NCBI RefSeq assembly: GCF_018417635.1
Contig: NZ_CP071007.1
Location: 3,162,501-3,226,500 of the forward strand
From: Pseudomonas sp. SORT22
Lineage (GTDB): Bacteria > Pseudomonadota > Gammaproteobacteria > Pseudomonadales > Pseudomonadaceae
Direction of reading: 5' to 3'
Length of the DNA stretch: 64,000 nt
The notes under the pieces are model-generated. The model saw only the letters and a list, made by a program, of their open reading frames with translations, made no database searches and had not been told where the DNA came from. Positions 34,478 to 43,499 of the stretch are shown here, in pieces; positions within the stretch are counted from its first letter, which is position 1, and every line of letters starts with the position of its first letter. A program made the position numbers and the translations under genes.

Positions 34478-37400
34478 ATGCCGATGAGACGTCTTGAAAT
34501 TCTGCTGTGCGGGAGCAGCCGCGGGCTGGCCTGCCTGGCGGACGAGTTGCGGCGAATGGGCCATGGTGCCCATTTGCTCGACACGCCGGCCAGTTACGAT
34601 CACTGGCAACTCCACGCCTCGGACCTGGTCATCGACGACGCGACCCTGGCGCCGTGGCCGGAAACGGGCAACACCTGGCAAGTCTCGTTGCAGGTCAGCG
34701 GCAGCGACCTCAGCGACCCGCTGCAAGACCTGCAACTGCACCTGCTGGGCCGCCAGGGCAGCCAGCCCTGGCAATGCCTGGAACGCCAGGATGTACCTGC
34801 AGAGGCCTCGGGCAACGGCGCCGACCTGGTGAACAGGGCCGTGCAGGAACTGGTCGAGGCGGCAGCGGCGCATGTCAGCGGCTACTCGCGCCATGACGAC
34901 TACTTCAACCAGTACCGCTTCCAGGCCCTGGGCCAGGTGCCCAGCGCCGGGCTGGGCGTGCTCGACACCCTGGCCTTCGCCCACCGTTGCAACCGCACGG
35001 CAGCACCGGCCATTAGCGAGGCGGCCAGCGTGCCGTTCATCCAGCGCCTGGCCGCCAGCCTGCGCCAGCACCATGACGCCCCGGCCTTGCTGGTCGAAGG
35101 CCGCAGCGTCAGCTATGGCGAGCTGCATGCCCTGAGCGTGGCGATCCAGGAGCGCCTGGTGCCGCTGCTGGGTGAAGACCGGCAGCAGCCGGTGGTGGCC
35201 ATCGCCCTGGGCAAGGGCGTGGCCCTCTACGCCTCGATCCTCGCCGTGCTTGGCTGCGGTGCCCTGTACCTGCCGCTGGACCCCAGCCACCCCGCCGAAC
35301 GCCGGGCGCTGATCGTCGAACATGCCCGGGCGCGGATCGTCATCCACGACGATAACCTGGCCATCCCCGCCGGTTGCATCGGCCTGGATGTCAGCCACCT
35401 GAGCGCCGTGCACCAGGGCGCCGATGGCCACCAGGGCATTGCCTTGGCCCAGCATCAGTCGCTGCTGCGCGGCACCTGGGAAGGTGCGCGGCCGTGCGTG
35501 GCGATCTACACCTCGGGCACCACCGGAACGCCCAAAGGCGTGCAGTTGACCGTTGCCAACCTCAGCCACTTCTGTGCCTGGTACGCCGAGCATGTCGAGG
35601 TCGGGCCCAAGACCCGCGCCTTGCAGTTCTCGACCATCAACTTCGATGCTTCGCTGCTGGACATCTTCCCGACCCTGCTAGAAGGCGGTTGCCTGGTGGT
35701 GCCCAACGAGGACCAGCGCCGCGACCCGCTGGCCCTGGCGCAACTGGTGGTCCAGGCCGAAGTCAGCCATGCCTTCTTGCCACCAGCGCTGCTGAGCATC
35801 CTGCCGCTGCACAGCCTGCGCGGCATGACCCACCTGATCACCGGCGGCGATGTGTGCGAGCCGCACGTGATCGACGCCCTGGCCGAGCACTGCCACCTGC
35901 ACAACATCTACGGCCCCACCGAAACCACGGTGCTGGCCACCAGCCGGGTGATGCGCGCCGGCGACTCGAACCGCCTGCTCGGCCTGCCGATCGCCAATAC
36001 CCGCCTGTACCTGCTCGACGAACAAGGCCTGCCGGTGTCCGAAGGCCAGAGCGGCGAGATCTACATCGCCGGGCCCGGCGTCGGTGCCGGCTACCTGCAC
36101 AACCCCGACGCCAGCGCCGAGCGCTACCTGAACGGCAGCGGCGGCCTGCACGGCGAGCGCCTGTACCGCACCGGCGACCTGGCGCGCTGGGGCCGCGCCG
36201 GCGTGGAAATCATCGGCCGCCTGGACAATCAGGTGAAGATCCGCGGCTTTCGGGTCGAGCCCGAAGAGATCGAGCACGTGCTGCGCAGCAGCAACCTTTT
36301 CGGCCAGCAGGCCGTGGTGATCGATGAGCAGCGGCGCATCCTGGCGTTCTTCGCCGAACCGCGCAACGGTGATGCGCACAGCGCCACCGAAGCCTTGAAG
36401 GCCCATGCCCAGCAGCACCTGCCGGACTACATGCGCCCTGCCCGCTGGCGCCTGCTCGAGACCCTGCCCGCGACCACCAACGGCAAGATCGATCGCAAGG
36501 CCCTGCGCCTGATGCCCGACGACAGCCGTCAGCGCCAGGTGCGCGCCCAGCCGCTGAGCGCGGCCACGCAAAGCCTGCTGGCGATTTGGGCCAAGCTGCT
36601 GGAAATCGACGCCGACGACATCGGCCTGGACGAGAGCTTCTTCAACCTCGGCGGCCATTCGATCCTGCTCTCGCGCATGCTCATGGACATTCGCGAGACC
36701 TTCGCCAAGGGCGTGTCGATCAACCGCTTCATCGAGCAGCCAACCCTGACCAACCTGGCGCGCCTGCTCGAGCAGGACGACACCGCCGATGCCGTGGTCA
36801 GCGCCCGGGCCCTGGCCGACGCCAACCTCAGTGTCGACCTTGAGGTGCTGCCGCTCAGCCGCCAGGGTGACGTGCACAAGGTCATCGTCACCGGCGCCAA
36901 TGGCTTTCTTGGTGTGCACCTGGTCGAGGCACTGCTCGAACTGGGCTCCAGCGAAGTCGCCTGCCTGGTTCGCGCATCCCCCGGGCAATCGGCGCAGCAG
37001 CGTTTTGCCCAGGCCCTGGTCGACAACCGCCTCGAACACCTGGACATGAGCCGTGTGCGGGTGCTGGCCGCCGACATCAGCCAGCCGCTGCTGGGCCTGA
37101 GCGCCGAAGAGTACGAACACCTGGACCGCGACTACGGCGCGCTGATCTACAACGCGGCCAACGTCAACCACGTGCTCGACTACGAGTCGCTGATCAAGGA
37201 CAACGTGGCGCCGCTGCTTGAATGCCTGAAACTGTGCGAGGGGCGCAGCAAGAAGATCTTCAACTTCATCTCCACCCTGTCGGCCTCCAGCAGCATCGAT
37301 GCCCAGGGCCGGGTGCTGGAAACCCCGCCCGCGGCGACGCCGCCGATCTACATCCGCAATGGCTACAACCTGTCCAAGTGGGTCGGTGAGCGGATTCTCT

Positions 37401-37951
37401 GGAACGCCTGCGAGCGTGGCGTGCGGGTCAATATCTATCGCCCCGGGAACATTGCCTTCAATACCCGCACCGGCGTCTGCCAACCGCACCAGAACCGCCT
37501 GATGCTGATGCTCAAGGGCTCGCTGCAACTGAAGGAAGTGCCGCAACTGTCGCTGAACTTCGACCTGATGCCGGTGGATTTCCTCGCGCGCTTCATCGGT
37601 TTTCATGCCAGCCGCCACACCATCAACCGCGCGGTGTTCAACCTGCACAACCCGACGCCGCTGAGCTGGGACAACTACGTCGAGGCGTTCCGCCACATGG
37701 GCCACGACTTCCAGCTGGTGCCGGTCAGCCGCTGGCAGCAGCGGCTGTCGACCATCGGCAGCGACAACGCCCTGTTCGGCGTAGTCGGTTTCTACCTCAA
37801 CGGTTTTGAGGAAGACATCGGCGACATCTCGATGATCGAGCACGGCAATGCCCGTCACGGCATCGACAACATGGGCGAGGAGTACCCCGCCAAAAGCCCG
37901 ACCCTGCTGCGCCGGGGTTGTGAATTCCTCAAAGAAATCGACTTCATCTAA
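34478..37951 (+). CDS. Single-module NRPS, A-T-R (PvfC/MgoA/HamD-like)
   Basis: The 1157-residue enzyme activates one amino acid and releases it reductively. Residues 1-185 are an unusual N-terminal domain. The adenylation domain covers about 190-690 (IYTSGTTGTPKGVQLT near 343, NIYGPTETTV near 475, YRTGDLARW, GRLDNQVKIRGFRVEPEEIE, TTNGKIDRKAL). A carrier domain follows with the phosphopantetheine Ser at 728 (LGGHSILL). The C-terminal thioester reductase starts at VTGANGFLG near 803, with Tyr963 and Lys967 in YNLSKW. There is no condensation domain. The binding-pocket start FDASLLDIF suggests a hydrophobic residue such as leucine or valine. Confidence 0.95.
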   Translation: MPMRRLEILLCGSSRGLACLADELRRMGHGAHLLDTPASYDHWQLHASDLVIDDATLAPWPETGNTWQVSLQVSGSDLSDPLQDLQLHLLGRQGSQPWQCLERQDVPAEASGNGADLVNRAVQELVEAAAAHVSGYSRHDDYFNQYRFQALGQVPSAGLGVLDTLAFAHRCNRTAAPAISEAASVPFIQRLAASLRQHHDAPALLVEGRSVSYGELHALSVAIQERLVPLLGEDRQQPVVAIALGKGVALYASILAVLGCGALYLPLDPSHPAERRALIVEHARARIVIHDDNLAIPAGCIGLDVSHLSAVHQGADGHQGIALAQHQSLLRGTWEGARPCVAIYTSGTTGTPKGVQLTVANLSHFCAWYAEHVEVGPKTRALQFSTINFDASLLDIFPTLLEGGCLVVPNEDQRRDPLALAQLVVQAEVSHAFLPPALLSILPLHSLRGMTHLITGGDVCEPHVIDALAEHCHLHNIYGPTETTVLATSRVMRAGDSNRLLGLPIANTRLYLLDEQGLPVSEGQSGEIYIAGPGVGAGYLHNPDASAERYLNGSGGLHGERLYRTGDLARWGRAGVEIIGRLDNQVKIRGFRVEPEEIEHVLRSSNLFGQQAVVIDEQRRILAFFAEPRNGDAHSATEALKAHAQQHLPDYMRPARWRLLETLPATTNGKIDRKALRLMPDDSRQRQVRAQPLSAATQSLLAIWAKLLEIDADDIGLDESFFNLGGHSILLSRMLMDIRETFAKGVSINRFIEQPTLTNLARLLEQDDTADAVVSARALADANLSVDLEVLPLSRQGDVHKVIVTGANGFLGVHLVEALLELGSSEVACLVRASPGQSAQQRFAQALVDNRLEHLDMSRVRVLAADISQPLLGLSAEEYEHLDRDYGALIYNAANVNHVLDYESLIKDNVAPLLECLKLCEGRSKKIFNFISTLSASSSIDAQGRVLETPPAATPPIYIRNGYNLSKWVGERILWNACERGVRVNIYRPGNIAFNTRTGVCQPHQNRLMLMLKGSLQLKEVPQLSLNFDLMPVDFLARFIGFHASRHTINRAVFNLHNPTPLSWDNYVEAFRHMGHDFQLVPVSRWQQRLSTIGSDNALFGVVGFYLNGFEEDIGDISMIEHGNARHGIDNMGEEYPAKSPTLLRRGCEFLKEIDFI

Positions 37952-37970
37952 CCCCTCAAAGGAGCTCGAC

Positions 37971-38438
37971 ATGTCACATCTGGAACCCGATACCCTGATC
38001 AAAAACCCTGTTGGCGAGCCCGTGGTTGCCACGGTGGCCGTCAATGCCGACGCCCGCAGCGTGTGGAACATCGTCGGTAACTTCGCCGGTTTTCCGGTGT
38101 TTATCCCGGCGCTGTCGCACATTGAAATGACCGGCAGCGGCGTGCGCTCGGTGCGCAAGAAGCTGTTCAAGGATGGCAACGTGGTGATGGAGCAACTCAA
38201 TAGCCATGATGACCAGCAGATGGTCATGACCTGGTCGTTGATCTACACCTCGCTGAACATCGGCAACCTCTGGGCGCGCATGGAGGTCAAGGCCCAGGGC
38301 GCCAATCAGTCACTGGCCACCTGGACCATCATTGGCGAGCCGCAGACCGGCGGCGCGCAAGACCTGCCGGCGTTCCAGGCGTTCCTCCAGGGCTTTGCCG
38401 ATGGTGCCATGAACAACGTCAAGCAGATGTTCGCTTAA
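37971..38438 (+). CDS. SRPBCC polyketide-cyclase-like protein (PvfD/MgoD-like)
   Basis: The 155-residue helix-grip protein belongs to the SRPBCC/START-like fold: VVATVAVNADARSVWNIVGN, then FPVFIPALSHIEMTGSG, then a C-terminal amphipathic helix FQAFLQGFADGAMNNVKQMF. The ATG at 37971 has GGAG seven bases upstream. It is the last gene of the operon, in the same place as mgoD and pvfD. It probably shapes or binds the released aldehyde-derived intermediate. The chemistry it performs is not established. Confidence 0.9.
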   Translation: MSHLEPDTLIKNPVGEPVVATVAVNADARSVWNIVGNFAGFPVFIPALSHIEMTGSGVRSVRKKLFKDGNVVMEQLNSHDDQQMVMTWSLIYTSLNIGNLWARMEVKAQGANQSLATWTIIGEPQTGGAQDLPAFQAFLQGFADGAMNNVKQMFA

Positions 38439-38442
38439 GCCG

Positions 38443-38491
38443 CAGCGCAAGCCCGCTCCCACCGCCCGGTAGGCGCGGGCTTTGCCTCGCG
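38443..38491. repeat. REP-type inverted repeat, possible operon terminator
   Basis: GCAAGCCCGCTCCCACC is followed by GTAGGCGCGGGCTTTGCC, which pair over ten bases with one bulge. The sequence is of the Pseudomonas REP kind (the complement reads GGTGGGAGCGGGCTTGC). It begins just after the SRPBCC stop, so it may also stabilise or end the operon transcript. Confidence 0.7.
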
Positions 38492-38585
38492 GTTCACTAC
38501 ACAACGCACAAGCGCAGCCGGGCAAATGCCCGCCGATGTCCTACCCTCATAAGCTGGGAGATCAATAACCGAACCGGGCATAACC

Positions 38586-40973
38586 ATGCGCAGTGCTTTG
38601 CAGATCATCGGCTTCATTGCCCTCACCCTGCTGCTGTCCAGCCCTCCCGGGCAGGCCGCACAACCCCCTGCGCCAGCTCCCGCCAGTGCTGCCGCGCCTG
38701 TGGTCAAGGTCACCCAGCAAGACCTGCAAGCCCTGCAACTGCGCCTGGACAGCCTCAAGCAGCAGATTTCCCAGGCCAACAACTACAACCAGCTCGAAGG
38801 CCCGCAAGACCGCTTGCAGGCGCTGATCGTCGATATCGACCGGCTGAGCGCGGCGCTGTTGCCCGAACAGGCGCAGTTGCGCGCGCAACTGGAAGTGCTC
38901 GGCCCGGCGCCGGTCGAAGCCCTGGTGCCCGGCACCTCGGACATCGCCGCGCAACGCACGGCGCTTACCGAGCAAAAAAACAGCCTCGACACCACCCTCA
39001 AAGCCCTGGCCGCGCTCAAGGAAAACGCCAGCAACCTGCTGACGCAGATTTCCGCCATTCGCCGCACCATGCTCGAAAGCGAGCTGACCCTGAGCACCCA
39101 CAGCTTGCTCAACCCGGCATTCTGGTCGCCAGTGCTCACCCCTTCGGCAGACGACCGCCAGCGCTTGCAGGCGTTCTTCGACGAGGTCAACGATACCGCC
39201 AACGCGGTCTGGCAGCCCGGCCAGCGCTTCGCCACCCTGCTGCTGGTGCTGCTTGCCATACTGGCCTGGACCCTCGGCCGCCGGCTGCTGGAGCGCTGGC
39301 TGGCCTGGTTATGCATGAACCGCGTGCCTGAAGGCCGCCTGCGCCGCAGCTCGCTGGCTCTGGCCTCGGTAATGGCCACCCTGCTGGCCACCGGGGTAGC
39401 CCTGGAGCTGCTGTTTTACGCCTGCACCCACCACCTGCCGTTGCCGTCGATGCTGGCGACGTTTTCTGAAGAGTTCGAAAAGCTTGCCTATACCTGCGTG
39501 CTGATCACCGGCTTGAGCCGCGCACTGCTGTCGACCTCGCATCCGTCCTGGCGGCTGCCGGACATCGCCGACCCGGTGGCGCTGGCCTTGCAGCCCTTCG
39601 CCCGCTGGCTGGCCAGTACCTTGCTGGTATTGGTGGCCCTGGTGCAGATCTCCAACGCCGCCGGCATGAGCAGCCAGCTGGTGATCGCCGGGCGGGGAAT
39701 CGCCGCGCTGGTGATCAGCGCCCTGATCATCGCCCTGTTGGTGCGCACCAGCCGCGCGCGCCGGGTCATGGCCGCCGCCGGCGATGCTCCGGAAGCCGCC
39801 TCGACCATGGCCGGGCTGATCTACAGCATCGCCAGCATGGCCATGGTCATCTCGGTGATTGCCCTGCTGACCGGCTACGTGTCGCTGGCGCGCTTTGTGA
39901 CCTACGAGGTGGTCTGGGTGTTCATCCTGCTGGCCGGCTTCTATGTGCTCATCCAGGTGTTCAAGGACGGCTGCGAATATGTCTTCTCACCGCGTCAGGC
40001 CAGCGGCAAGGCGCTCAAGGAACTGCTGGGCATCGGCGACCGGCGCCTGGACCAGATCGAGACCCTGGTCTCCGGCTTCGGCCGTGCCGCGCTGTTGCTG
40101 CTGGCGGTAATCACCCTGTTCGTTGGCGGCATCGGCACCACCCTGGGGCAGTTGATCAGCAACATCGTCGCGTTCCTGGGCGGCGCCGGCTTGCGCCAGT
40201 TCAACATCATCCCCGGGCACCTGTTCAATGCCGTGCTGGCCCTGGTGCTGGGCATCTACCTGATCCGCACGCTGCGCCGCTGGCTGGACAACGAGTTCCT
40301 GCCCAAGACCGACATGGACCCGGGCATGTGCGCCTCGCTCAGCACCCTGTTCGCCAACATCGGCTATGCCCTGGTGATCCTCCTGACCCTGTCGTCGCTA
40401 GGGGTGAAGTGGACCAACCTGGCCTGGATCGTCAGTGCGCTGTCGGTGGGTATCGGCTTCGGCCTGCAGGAAATCGTCAAGAACTTCGTCTCCGGGCTGA
40501 TCCTGCTCACCGAGCGCCCGGTCAAGGTCGGCGACCTGATCAGCATCAGCGGGGTCGAGGGTGATATCCGCCGCATCAATGTGCGCGCCACCGAGATCCA
40601 GCTCAGCGACCGCTCGATCGTCATCGTGCCCAACTCGCAACTGATCTCGCAGAACCTGCGCAACGTCACCCTCGGTGGCAGCGCCCAGGGCGTGGCGAGC
40701 CTGGAGCTGGTGTTCCCGCTGGATATCGACCCCGAGCAGGTGCAGACCTTGCTTTACGATACCTACTGCGAGCACGAAACCATCCTCGACAAACCGGCGC
40801 CGTTCGTGCGCTTCAGCAAGCTCACGGCCGACGGCATCACCCTGACCGTGACCGGTTACGTCAGCAGCCCGCGGATTGTCGGTACCACCAAGAGCGACCT
40901 GCTGTTCGAGATCCTCAAGCGCCTGGGCGCGGCGGGTATCGAACTGGCCAAGCCGGCCGCGCCGGCAAGCTGA
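38586..40973 (+). CDS. MscS-family mechanosensitive channel with DUF3772 domain
   Basis: The 795-residue inner-membrane protein begins with a signal peptide (cut after PPGQAAQ). A periplasmic helical DUF3772 region follows, including LQLRLDSLKQQISQANNYNQ and QRTALTEQKNSLDTTLKALA. About ten membrane helices lead to the MscS pore helix and beta domain: GIGFGLQEIVKNFVSGLILL, ERPVKVGDLISISGVEGDIR and IVPNSQLISQNLRN. It should open under hypo-osmotic shock. It stands alone between two REP-type repeats. Confidence 0.93.
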   Translation: MRSALQIIGFIALTLLLSSPPGQAAQPPAPAPASAAAPVVKVTQQDLQALQLRLDSLKQQISQANNYNQLEGPQDRLQALIVDIDRLSAALLPEQAQLRAQLEVLGPAPVEALVPGTSDIAAQRTALTEQKNSLDTTLKALAALKENASNLLTQISAIRRTMLESELTLSTHSLLNPAFWSPVLTPSADDRQRLQAFFDEVNDTANAVWQPGQRFATLLLVLLAILAWTLGRRLLERWLAWLCMNRVPEGRLRRSSLALASVMATLLATGVALELLFYACTHHLPLPSMLATFSEEFEKLAYTCVLITGLSRALLSTSHPSWRLPDIADPVALALQPFARWLASTLLVLVALVQISNAAGMSSQLVIAGRGIAALVISALIIALLVRTSRARRVMAAAGDAPEAASTMAGLIYSIASMAMVISVIALLTGYVSLARFVTYEVVWVFILLAGFYVLIQVFKDGCEYVFSPRQASGKALKELLGIGDRRLDQIETLVSGFGRAALLLLAVITLFVGGIGTTLGQLISNIVAFLGGAGLRQFNIIPGHLFNAVLALVLGIYLIRTLRRWLDNEFLPKTDMDPGMCASLSTLFANIGYALVILLTLSSLGVKWTNLAWIVSALSVGIGFGLQEIVKNFVSGLILLTERPVKVGDLISISGVEGDIRRINVRATEIQLSDRSIVIVPNSQLISQNLRNVTLGGSAQGVASLELVFPLDIDPEQVQTLLYDTYCEHETILDKPAPFVRFSKLTADGITLTVTGYVSSPRIVGTTKSDLLFEILKRLGAAGIELAKPAAPAS

Positions 40974-40975
40974 AC

Positions 40976-41390
40976 ATTGTGGGAGCAACTGCCTTGGAAG
41001 GCTTACAAGTGTTGGGGCGGCCAGGCTGTGTTTGAGTTGATCCATTTGATGATGAGGCGCTGCCGGCGCCTTCCGCCCTTACGGCGGGTCACTTTTGCTT
41101 GGCGGCAAAAGTAACCAAAAACGCCCTGTCCCTTCATCGGCCCTACGCTGCGCTCCGGGTTCCACTCGGCCTTCTGCAAGGGACGATAGGTAGCGCCTGC
41201 GATTACGTACATCTAGAAGCAAAGCGCTTCTTTGCTTTCGCTTTTCGTGCATCGCCGGTCCATTCACCACCACTCGTAGCCCGCCACAAAAGCGTAAAGG
41301 TGAAGTGTGAGCAGCGTCGCCAATGGATCCGCTCACGCCTCTCAAGGCCTACGCCACCTGTGGGAACCGGCTTGCCGGCGATGAAACCTG
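40976..41390. repeat. Pseudomonas intergenic repeat block with REP elements
   Basis: This 415-base gap has no credible gene. It opens with a partial REP (GTGGGAGCAACTG). A block from about 41038 to 41340 looks like a dispersed Pseudomonas repeat, with CCTTCCGCCCTTACGGCGGG and a hairpin ACTTTTGC/GCAAAAGT at 41091-41112. A second hairpin, AGCAAAG/CTTTGCT, is at 41218-41236. A REP, GTGGGAACCGGCTTGCCGGC, lies near 41360-41382. The family assignment is from memory; copies elsewhere cannot be seen here. Confidence 0.65.
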
Positions 41391-42449
41391 CTAGCGCGCA
41401 AGCTGCAGCCTTGACTGCGAACGGTAGCCCAGCGGGCTGGTGCCCAGTTGCCGCTGAAAACTGCGGCGCATGCGTTCTTCGTTACCGAAGCCGGTGGTTT
41501 CGGCGATGCGCTTGATCGGTTCCTGGCTGGTTTCGAGCAAGCGGCAGGCGGCTTCAAGCCTCAGGGTTTCGACGGTTTGCGCCGGGGTGCCGCCCGTAGC
41601 CGCGGCATAGGCGCGGGCAAAGTGCCGGGGGCTCATGCCGAGTTTTTCGGCCAGGCGTTCAACCCGCAGGTCGCCATTGAGGTTTGCCGCGATCCAGGCA
41701 TGCAGGCGCACCAGGCGCTGGTCGCGGTCGCGGTGCAGGGCTTGGCTCTGCGCCTTGAGCGGCGCGCTGAGCTGGCCCTGCTCGGCCGAGCGTTGCAAAA
41801 ACACTGTGAAGTAACGCGCCAGGGCCAATGCCGCCTGGGCACCCAGGTCCTGTTCGAGCAGGGCCAGGCCCAGGTCGATGCCGGCCGCGGCGCCGCCGCA
41901 GGTCCATAAGCGCTCATCATGCAGGTACAACGCCTGGTGTTCCACGCGCAGCGCCGGGTAGCTGTGTTGCAGAGCCTGGGCAAACTGCCAGTGGGTGACC
42001 ACCCGGCGTCCGTCCAGCAGCCCGGTGGCGGCCAGGGCGAAGGCGCCGGTGCCGATCGAACACAGGCGCCGCGCCGTCGGCGCCCGGCGTTGCAGCCAGG
42101 CGATTGCCTGCTGGTCACGCTCAAGCTCGGCAACCCCCGGCCCACCGATGACGATCAGGGTGTCGATTGCAAGCGCGCTGTCGACCTCGGCCAACGAACG
42201 GGTCATCACGCCAATCCCGGAGATCGTCTCGATCTCGCCGCCCTGGGCCGACGCCAGTATCACCCGGTAAGGCGGGTTATCGGCCAGTTCGCCGCCGAGC
42301 ACCCGCGACGCCGCGGCAAATACTTCAAGGGGCCCGGCGGCGTTGAGCAGCAGCGCGCCGGGAAATGCCAGTACCAGCACCGTCCGGGCACTGTGCATGG
42401 CAGAAAAGGTGGGGTGTTTGGCATGGTGGCTGGCAGGTTGCGTCGACAT
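41391..42449 (-). CDS. GlxA-family regulator (DJ-1/PfpI domain plus AraC domain)
   Basis: The 352-residue regulator has a class-I-amidotransferase-like sensor domain (VLVLAFPGALLLNAAGPLEV; IVIGGPGVAELERDQQAIAW; CSIGTGAFALAATGLL, where a typical GlxA has Cys at the nucleophile elbow). An AraC helix-turn-helix pair follows: VERLAEKLGMSPRHFARAYA and IKRIAETTGFGNEERMRRSF. Two starts are possible. 42449 is used here, and 42398 leaves a more usual gap to the divergent gene. A much longer frame upstream is antisense to real genes. It probably controls the sulfonate-type genes beside it. Confidence 0.88.
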   Translation of the reverse strand: MSTQPASHHAKHPTFSAMHSARTVLVLAFPGALLLNAAGPLEVFAAASRVLGGELADNPPYRVILASAQGGEIETISGIGVMTRSLAEVDSALAIDTLIVIGGPGVAELERDQQAIAWLQRRAPTARRLCSIGTGAFALAATGLLDGRRVVTHWQFAQALQHSYPALRVEHQALYLHDERLWTCGGAAAGIDLGLALLEQDLGAQAALALARYFTVFLQRSAEQGQLSAPLKAQSQALHRDRDQRLVRLHAWIAANLNGDLRVERLAEKLGMSPRHFARAYAAATGGTPAQTVETLRLEAACRLLETSQEPIKRIAETTGFGNEERMRRSFQRQLGTSPLGYRSQSRLQLAR

Positions 42450-42482
42450 ACTCAAGGCACACGTGATTCGAGAGCCCAGACG

Positions 42483-43436
42483 ATGCCGAGAAAGTCCTTC
42501 ACTGCCAAGCACCTTGTGTTGCTGACCAGCCTGCTGGCCACCTTGCAGGTCTGGGCCGCGCCCGCGCCGGAACTTGAAGTCGGCGACCAGAGCGGCCTGA
42601 CCCAGGCGCTGCTGGTGGCCGCCGGCCAAGACCAGGGGCTTGCCTACCGCCTCGACTGGCACCCGTTCGGCGCCGGCACCGCGCTGATGGAAGCGCTCAA
42701 TGCCGCTGCCATCGACGTGGGTGTAGTCGGTAACGCGCCACCGGTGTTTGCCCAGGCCGGCGGCTTTGCGGTGCGCGTGGTCGCCGCGGCCGAAGGTGCA
42801 CAGAACAACAACGCGCTGCTGGTGCAGGCGGACTCGCCGATTCGCCAGGCGGCCGACCTCAAGGGCAAGCGCATTGCCGTGGCCAAAGGCAGCAGCGGCC
42901 ACTACCTGCTGCTGGCCACCCTCGCCCGCGCCGGGCTGCAGCTCAGTGACGTCAACGTGGTCTATGCAAGCCCGGTGGATGCGCAGAACGCCTTTGCCAG
43001 CGGCAAGCTCGATGCCTGGGCGGTGTGGTACCCCTTTGTCGGCCAGGCCACCGCGCGCGGTGCGCAAAAACTGCTGGACGGCAGCCAGTGGCCGGAAACC
43101 GGGCTGAACTTTACCGTGGCAAGCCTCGCCGCCCTCGACGATCCGCACAAAGCCGAGGCGCTGGGTGATTTCGTCCAGCGCCTGGCCCGCGCCCAGGCCT
43201 GGGCCACGGCCAACCCCGAAGCCTGGGCGCAACAATTGGCCAGGGTTACCCGCCTGCCCCTGGGGCTGGTGCGCGACATGCTTGCCCAGCAGCACTTGCA
43301 GTACGTGGCCCTGGACGCCCGGGTCATCGGCCTGCAGCAACGCCTGGCCGACAGCTTTGCCCAGGCACGGTTGGTTCCGCGGCCGATCAAGGTCGCCGAG
43401 GCCTTCGACGACCGCTACAACCCCCTGCTGCCCTAA
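42483..43436 (+). CDS. SsuA/TauA-type aliphatic sulfonate substrate-binding protein
   Basis: The 317-residue periplasmic protein has a signal peptide ending at QVWA-APAPE. It has the NMT1/SsuA fold: FGAGTALMEALNAAAIDVGV, NAPPVFAQAGG, DLKGKRIAVAKGSSGHYLL and FASGKLDAWAVWYPFVGQ. SsuA and TauA proteins deliver organosulfonates to an ABC importer. No permease or ATPase gene is adjacent, so it must share another system. It diverges from the GlxA-type regulator and precedes an arylsulfotransferase-family gene by about 60 bases, suggesting an organosulfur role. Confidence 0.9.
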   Translation: MPRKSFTAKHLVLLTSLLATLQVWAAPAPELEVGDQSGLTQALLVAAGQDQGLAYRLDWHPFGAGTALMEALNAAAIDVGVVGNAPPVFAQAGGFAVRVVAAAEGAQNNNALLVQADSPIRQAADLKGKRIAVAKGSSGHYLLLATLARAGLQLSDVNVVYASPVDAQNAFASGKLDAWAVWYPFVGQATARGAQKLLDGSQWPETGLNFTVASLAALDDPHKAEALGDFVQRLARAQAWATANPEAWAQQLARVTRLPLGLVRDMLAQQHLQYVALDARVIGLQQRLADSFAQARLVPRPIKVAEAFDDRYNPLLP

Positions 43437-43499
43437 CCCCCCTGCCCTTGTCGCCATGCCGCAAACGCCGGCAGGGCGGCGTTCATCTGGAGAAATGTG

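Noticed and set aside
34478..37951. Siderophore or lipopeptide NRPS
   Set aside because: There is a single module without condensation domain, with a reductase end and AurF/DUF3050/SRPBCC neighbours. There are no TonB receptor or tailoring genes.
41038..41340. Integron attC site or CRISPR-like array in the repeat block
   Set aside because: No integrase, no regular repeat-spacer pattern and no cassette genes. The hairpins are of different sequence and fit dispersed Pseudomonas repeats.
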